From: Wohlfahrtiimonas larvae_A
GTDB taxonomy: Bacteria > Pseudomonadota > Gammaproteobacteria > Cardiobacteriales > Wohlfahrtiimonadaceae
Length of the DNA: 64,000 nt
Direction: 5' to 3'
Assembly (NCBI GenBank): GCA_040394195.1
Contig: JBEBSR010000005.1
Span: 15,188 to 79,187, forward strand
The notes beneath the pieces are model-generated. The model saw nothing but the letters and a program-made list of their open reading frames with translations, was not told the DNA's origin and did no database searches. Made by a program: the position numbers and the translations under genes. Positions within the stretch are counted from its first letter, which is position 1, and every line of letters starts with the position of its first letter. Positions 61,227 to 64,000 of the stretch are shown here, in pieces.

Positions 61227-61895
61227 ATGCTTTCTTCAAAAAAGGCATTGGTGATCTTTTCTGGCGGACAAGATTCCACCACATGCTTATTGCAAGCCAT
61301 TCGAGATTATGGCGTGCAAAATGTTCCTGCGATTACTTTTCAGTATGGCCAGCGCCATGCAATTGAGTTGGATAAATCTAAACTTATTGCTGAAAAGCTA
61401 GGTGTTTCCCAAACTTTTATTGATACTTCTGTGATTAAAACTGTAACGCACAGCGCGTTAACGGATGATTCTGTCACGATTGCACATAATGATGGTGAAC
61501 CATATCCCAACAGTATTGTGGAAGGGCGCAATGCACTGTTTCTATTGTTGGCAGGTTGCCATGCCAAGGAAAATGGCATTACAGATATCATCCTTGGTGT
61601 ATGTGAAACGGATTTTAGTGGCTATCCCGATTGTCGTGATGTATTCATTAAATCCATGAATGTGACGCTGAATTTAGCAATGGATTATAAGTTCAATGTC
61701 ATCACACCTTTAATGTATTTAACCAAGGCTGAAACATGGGCATTGGCAGATCAAATGGGGCAATTAGAGTTTATTCAAGAATATACGCACACTTGTTATG
61801 AGGGCGTGGAAGGCGGTTGCGGGCAATGTCCAAGCTGTCAGTTACGTGAACAAGGATTAGCGAAATATTTAGCAGAAAGGGAACATTATGTATAG
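61227..61895 (+). CDS. queC: 7-cyano-7-deazaguanine synthase QueC
   Basis: The 222-residue enzyme makes preQ0 from 7-carboxy-7-deazaguanine for queuosine. The PP-loop SGGQDSTT is at about 11-18, followed by FQYGQRHAIEL and VEGRNALFLLLAG. Four C-terminal cysteines (CYEGVEGGCGQCPSC) bind zinc. It is controlled by the preQ1 riboswitch and overlaps the precursor transporter gene by eight bases. Confidence 0.95.
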   Translation: MLSSKKALVIFSGGQDSTTCLLQAIRDYGVQNVPAITFQYGQRHAIELDKSKLIAEKLGVSQTFIDTSVIKTVTHSALTDDSVTIAHNDGEPYPNSIVEGRNALFLLLAGCHAKENGITDIILGVCETDFSGYPDCRDVFIKSMNVTLNLAMDYKFNVITPLMYLTKAETWALADQMGQLEFIQEYTHTCYEGVEGGCGQCPSCQLREQGLAKYLAEREHYV

Positions 61896-62556
61896 TTTTA
61901 CACACGAACAACGCCGCCGAGCTTTGTATCAGTTATCATTTTTTCATATTTTAATCATTGCATCGAGTAACTATTTGGTGCAGTTGCCATTCACTATTTT
62001 TGGCTTTCATACAACTTGGGGCGCTTTTACGTTTCCATTCATCTTTTTAACCACAGATTTAACAATTCGCGTGTTTGGTGCATCTCTTGCGCGTAAGATC
62101 ATTTTTGTGGTGATGATGCCAGCCTTATTGATCTCGTATGTTTTGTCTGTTGTGTTTTTCAAAGGGCAATGGATGGGTTTTGGCGAGCTTTCACAATTTA
62201 ATATGTTTGTGGCACGTATTGCGTTGGCAAGCTTTGCGGCTTATTTAGTTGGGCAGTTGATGGATATTACTGTATTCAGTTATTTGCGCCGTCAACAAAA
62301 ATGGTGGGTTGCGCCAAGTGCTGCAGCAGTTGCAGGTAACTTGATTGATACGATTGTATTCTTCAGTGTTGCGTTTTATATGAGTGAAGATCCATTCATG
62401 GCAGCGAATTGGCAGGAAATTGCGATAGTGGATTATGCGTTTAAGATCATTATTTGTGCGTTGTTCTTCTTACCGTTGTATGGCATTTTGCTCAATTACA
62501 TCTTGAAGAAAATGGCAACGGATCATAAAGATCAAAGCCATTTAAATATGGTTTAA
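61888..62556 (+). CDS. yhhQ: Queuosine precursor transporter YhhQ
   Basis: The 222-residue inner-membrane protein has six helices and the VUT-family motifs PFTIFGFHTTWGAFTFPFIF, LTTDLTIRVFG and AGNLIDTIVFFSVAF. YhhQ imports preQ0/preQ1. It overlaps queC by eight bases and shares the riboswitch, so uptake and synthesis fall together when preQ1 is plentiful. Its last three codons lie inside the first copy of a 73-base repeat. Confidence 0.93.
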   Translation: MYSFTHEQRRRALYQLSFFHILIIASSNYLVQLPFTIFGFHTTWGAFTFPFIFLTTDLTIRVFGASLARKIIFVVMMPALLISYVLSVVFFKGQWMGFGELSQFNMFVARIALASFAAYLVGQLMDITVFSYLRRQQKWWVAPSAAAVAGNLIDTIVFFSVAFYMSEDPFMAANWQEIAIVDYAFKIIICALFFLPLYGILLNYILKKMATDHKDQSHLNMV

Positions 62557-62613
62557 GTTTGTTCAAATATCTCGCCTTTTGGCGAGATATTTGTTTGTGG
62601 CTGATTAAAGCTA
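62541..62613. repeat. 73-base direct repeat with terminator, copy 1
   Basis: This stretch is repeated imperfectly at 63804-63876, same orientation, with both copies 73 bases long. It covers the last five yhhQ codons including the stop, the terminator hairpin and about 20 bases of GGCTGATTAAAGCTA sequence. The best-matching part is AAATATCTCG to AAAGCTA. Confidence 0.85.
62564..62593. terminator. Terminator of queC-yhhQ
   Basis: CAAATATCTCGCC (62564-62576) pairs perfectly with GGCGAGATATTTG (62581-62593) around TTTT. It follows the yhhQ stop by seven bases and faces the convergent 376-residue gene, so it may serve both. Confidence 0.85.
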
Positions 62614-62663
62614 CAACAAAAAATAAGATTATGATAACACTCCAAAGATTGATTCAAAGAAAG

Positions 62664-63794
62664 TCAGTTGAATTCAGTCTGATTGTAGGTTGTATAAAGC
62701 ACGCTATCCCACATGTAAGCCAATAATTCATTGATCTCTTCATCAGTTTCAAGGCTCATATCTTCCCAATCTTCATCCGTGAAATAATATTCACGCATAT
62801 TCTGTCGGCTATCTTCCAACAGTGCTTTAGCTTCATCTGTCGAAAATAACTCTGCAAAGAGCGGGAAATGCTCATGTTCCTGCATGGATAAAATGCACTG
62901 AATATAAACGCGAATGCTCTCTTTAGTTACGCCATATTTTTCCATAAAGACAGGCGTAAAGAGCGTTTGAATGCATTGATGCTCATCATCAGAATTTTTG
63001 AAATAACGAAGTGTGAGATCAAAATATTGTTCATCCAATAATGCTAAGGCAAACACTGCAAATGTAGATGGCATCGCACAAGGATCTTCCAATTCAGGAT
63101 TGTTATAACCATGCCATTTATGCTGTGCTAATTGGATATATTCCACCATCAAAGGATGTAACACTGGGTATTTTACAGCTTCTGCAAATAATTGATATGG
63201 TGGACAAATCGGTAGATCATCAATTGGTAACGTTGCAAATTCTGCACCAGATTCAATTTCAAAAGTGAGCTGATAGCTTTTAGGGAATTCTTTCGTAGCT
63301 AATAGCTGATTAATTGCTATTAATGCAACTTTTAATGCATTTTCATCTGTTTGGTGGAAGATAATATGAATGGTGGCAAAGTATTTGTTGTATTGAAATG
63401 TGATCTGTTCATTTTGCGTTGTGTTATCAACTTTCAAAGTTTCATAAAATACAGGTGATAACTTTTGAATGATTCCGTAAAAACGATAGGCCGTGACTTG
63501 ATCATAGCTTGCACCATATTTCATATGGCAAAGAGCCAAATAAGCCAAGGTTTTTAAAATATCCGATTGAATGGGTGAAAGCTCTTCATTCGATGTTGTT
63601 TGTAATGCTTGATCAAAAGATTTCAGCATAGGGAAGTGCTGAATTGCAACACTTTCCAAGCCTTTAGTGAATGGATAACGATATTTCTCAAAATTCTCAG
63701 CAGGATTAAAGGATTCACATAATGAATGAATACTTGGATAGCTAAATTCATTGTGATCAAAATACTCTAAAACGAGCGCACGATAGTCTTGCAT
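62664..63794 (-). CDS. Hypothetical protein between repeat copies
   Basis: The 376-residue protein is acidic and mostly helical, with no signal peptide or transmembrane helix. The N-terminal part has motifs such as CESFNPAENFEKYRYPFTKG and the C-terminus is rich in Asp, Glu and Tyr (YYFTDEDWEDMSLETDEEIN). I recognise no family. It is bracketed by the two copies of the 73-base repeat. Function unknown. Confidence 0.7.
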   Translation of the reverse strand: MQDYRALVLEYFDHNEFSYPSIHSLCESFNPAENFEKYRYPFTKGLESVAIQHFPMLKSFDQALQTTSNEELSPIQSDILKTLAYLALCHMKYGASYDQVTAYRFYGIIQKLSPVFYETLKVDNTTQNEQITFQYNKYFATIHIIFHQTDENALKVALIAINQLLATKEFPKSYQLTFEIESGAEFATLPIDDLPICPPYQLFAEAVKYPVLHPLMVEYIQLAQHKWHGYNNPELEDPCAMPSTFAVFALALLDEQYFDLTLRYFKNSDDEHQCIQTLFTPVFMEKYGVTKESIRVYIQCILSMQEHEHFPLFAELFSTDEAKALLEDSRQNMREYYFTDEDWEDMSLETDEEINELLAYMWDSVLYTTYNQTEFN

Positions 63795-63803
63795 GTGAAT
63801 CCT

Positions 63804-63876
63804 TTTAAATATGGTCTAAATTAACTTAAATATCTCGACTTTTGGCGAGATATTTGTTTATGGCTGATTAAAGCTA
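63804..63876. repeat. 73-base direct repeat with terminator, copy 2
   Basis: This is the second copy of the repeat at 62541-62613. It begins ten bases upstream of the 376-residue gene and ends at the stop codon of the truncated gene at the window edge. The hairpin stem here has one mismatch (TCTCGAC with GGCGAGA) at about 63827-63858 and could end the truncated gene's transcript. Confidence 0.85.
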
Positions 63877-64000
63877 TTTTTCTAAAGTTGTGCTAACTTC
63901 TCTCCAAGGCTGATAGAGACTTAAATAAGCAATCACGGCTAAGATTCCCGAAATGCCCATTACTGGCACTAACATCTCTTGATGATGCGTGACGATTAAA
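63874..64000 (-). CDS. C-terminal end of a membrane protein (partial)
   Basis: Only the last 41 codons are in the window; the stop TAG is the complement of 63874-63876. The residues include a hydrophobic helix (LVPVMGISGILAVIAYLSLY) and a polar tail. The shape recalls the C-terminus of PilC/GspF-type secretion membrane proteins, but this is too short to be sure. The gene continues to the right of the window. Confidence 0.6.
   Translation of the reverse strand, partial: LIVTHHQEMLVPVMGISGILAVIAYLSLYQPWREVSTTLEK

Noticed and set aside
1..64000. CRISPR arrays, transposases, integrases, tRNA and rRNA genes
   Set aside because: I looked for regularly spaced repeats, IS-like proteins with terminal repeats and tRNA-like cloverleaves in the gaps and found none that I could support.

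Overview
The window looks like chromosome from a low-GC gammaproteobacterium. The evidence is the set of diderm housekeeping genes (bamE, lolB, kdsA, ispE), a RhlB-type helicase, ModE, a single-chain class I fumarase, and an RF2 gene with the classical +1 frameshift. The gene mix would suit a Cardiobacteriales-type lineage such as Ignatzschineria or Wohlfahrtiimonas, but that is a guess. I saw no tRNA or rRNA genes, no CRISPR array, no transposase and no phage module.

1-9.8 kb is a complete citrate fermentation locus. It holds a PAS/AraC regulator, a CitS-type transporter, citrate lyase subunits citD, citE and citF, activation genes citC, citG and citX, and a CitAB two-component system, all on one strand. 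No oxaloacetate decarboxylase genes are present. 9.8-18.7 kb is transport: NhaA, a ribose-type ABC importer with a secreted nucleoside-hydrolase-like protein, and a three-gene ABC importer of the TrpXYZ kind. 18.8-26 kb has a lone HsdR-N-like nuclease domain, a YbfF-type esterase, and a group made of an HglS-like 2-oxoadipate dioxygenase, a class III aminotransferase, a LysR regulator and a divergent DAACS symporter.

26-34 kb is the most unusual part. At 25.9-26.1 kb there is a textbook transcription attenuator: promoter, a 19-residue leader peptide with six consecutive tyrosine codons, competing hairpins and an intrinsic terminator. It stands in front of a stand-alone TrpF-like protein that has lost its catalytic residues. 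At 29.3-33.7 kb a PsiD-like, phosphatidylserine-decarboxylase-family enzyme is followed by two tandem paralogous amino acid exchangers. I propose this is a PLP-independent amino acid decarboxylation/antiport system.

33.9-45 kb is mostly housekeeping: fumarase, ispE-lolB, a PuuP-like permease, bamE-mgsA-kdsA-maf with two unknown membrane proteins, and rnd. 45-49.5 kb is a LysR-controlled operon of a tartrate/D-malate dehydrogenase, an MFS transporter and an asparaginase-like enzyme. 49.5-64 kb holds prfB, a zinc alcohol dehydrogenase behind a strong Fur-box match, a one-cysteine Tpx next to thioredoxin, rhlB, a MidA-like methyltransferase, modE, a lipoprotein esterase, an ArsR regulator, and queC-yhhQ behind a preQ1-I riboswitch. 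The window ends with an unknown gene flanked by two copies of a 73-base terminator-containing repeat and a truncated membrane protein.
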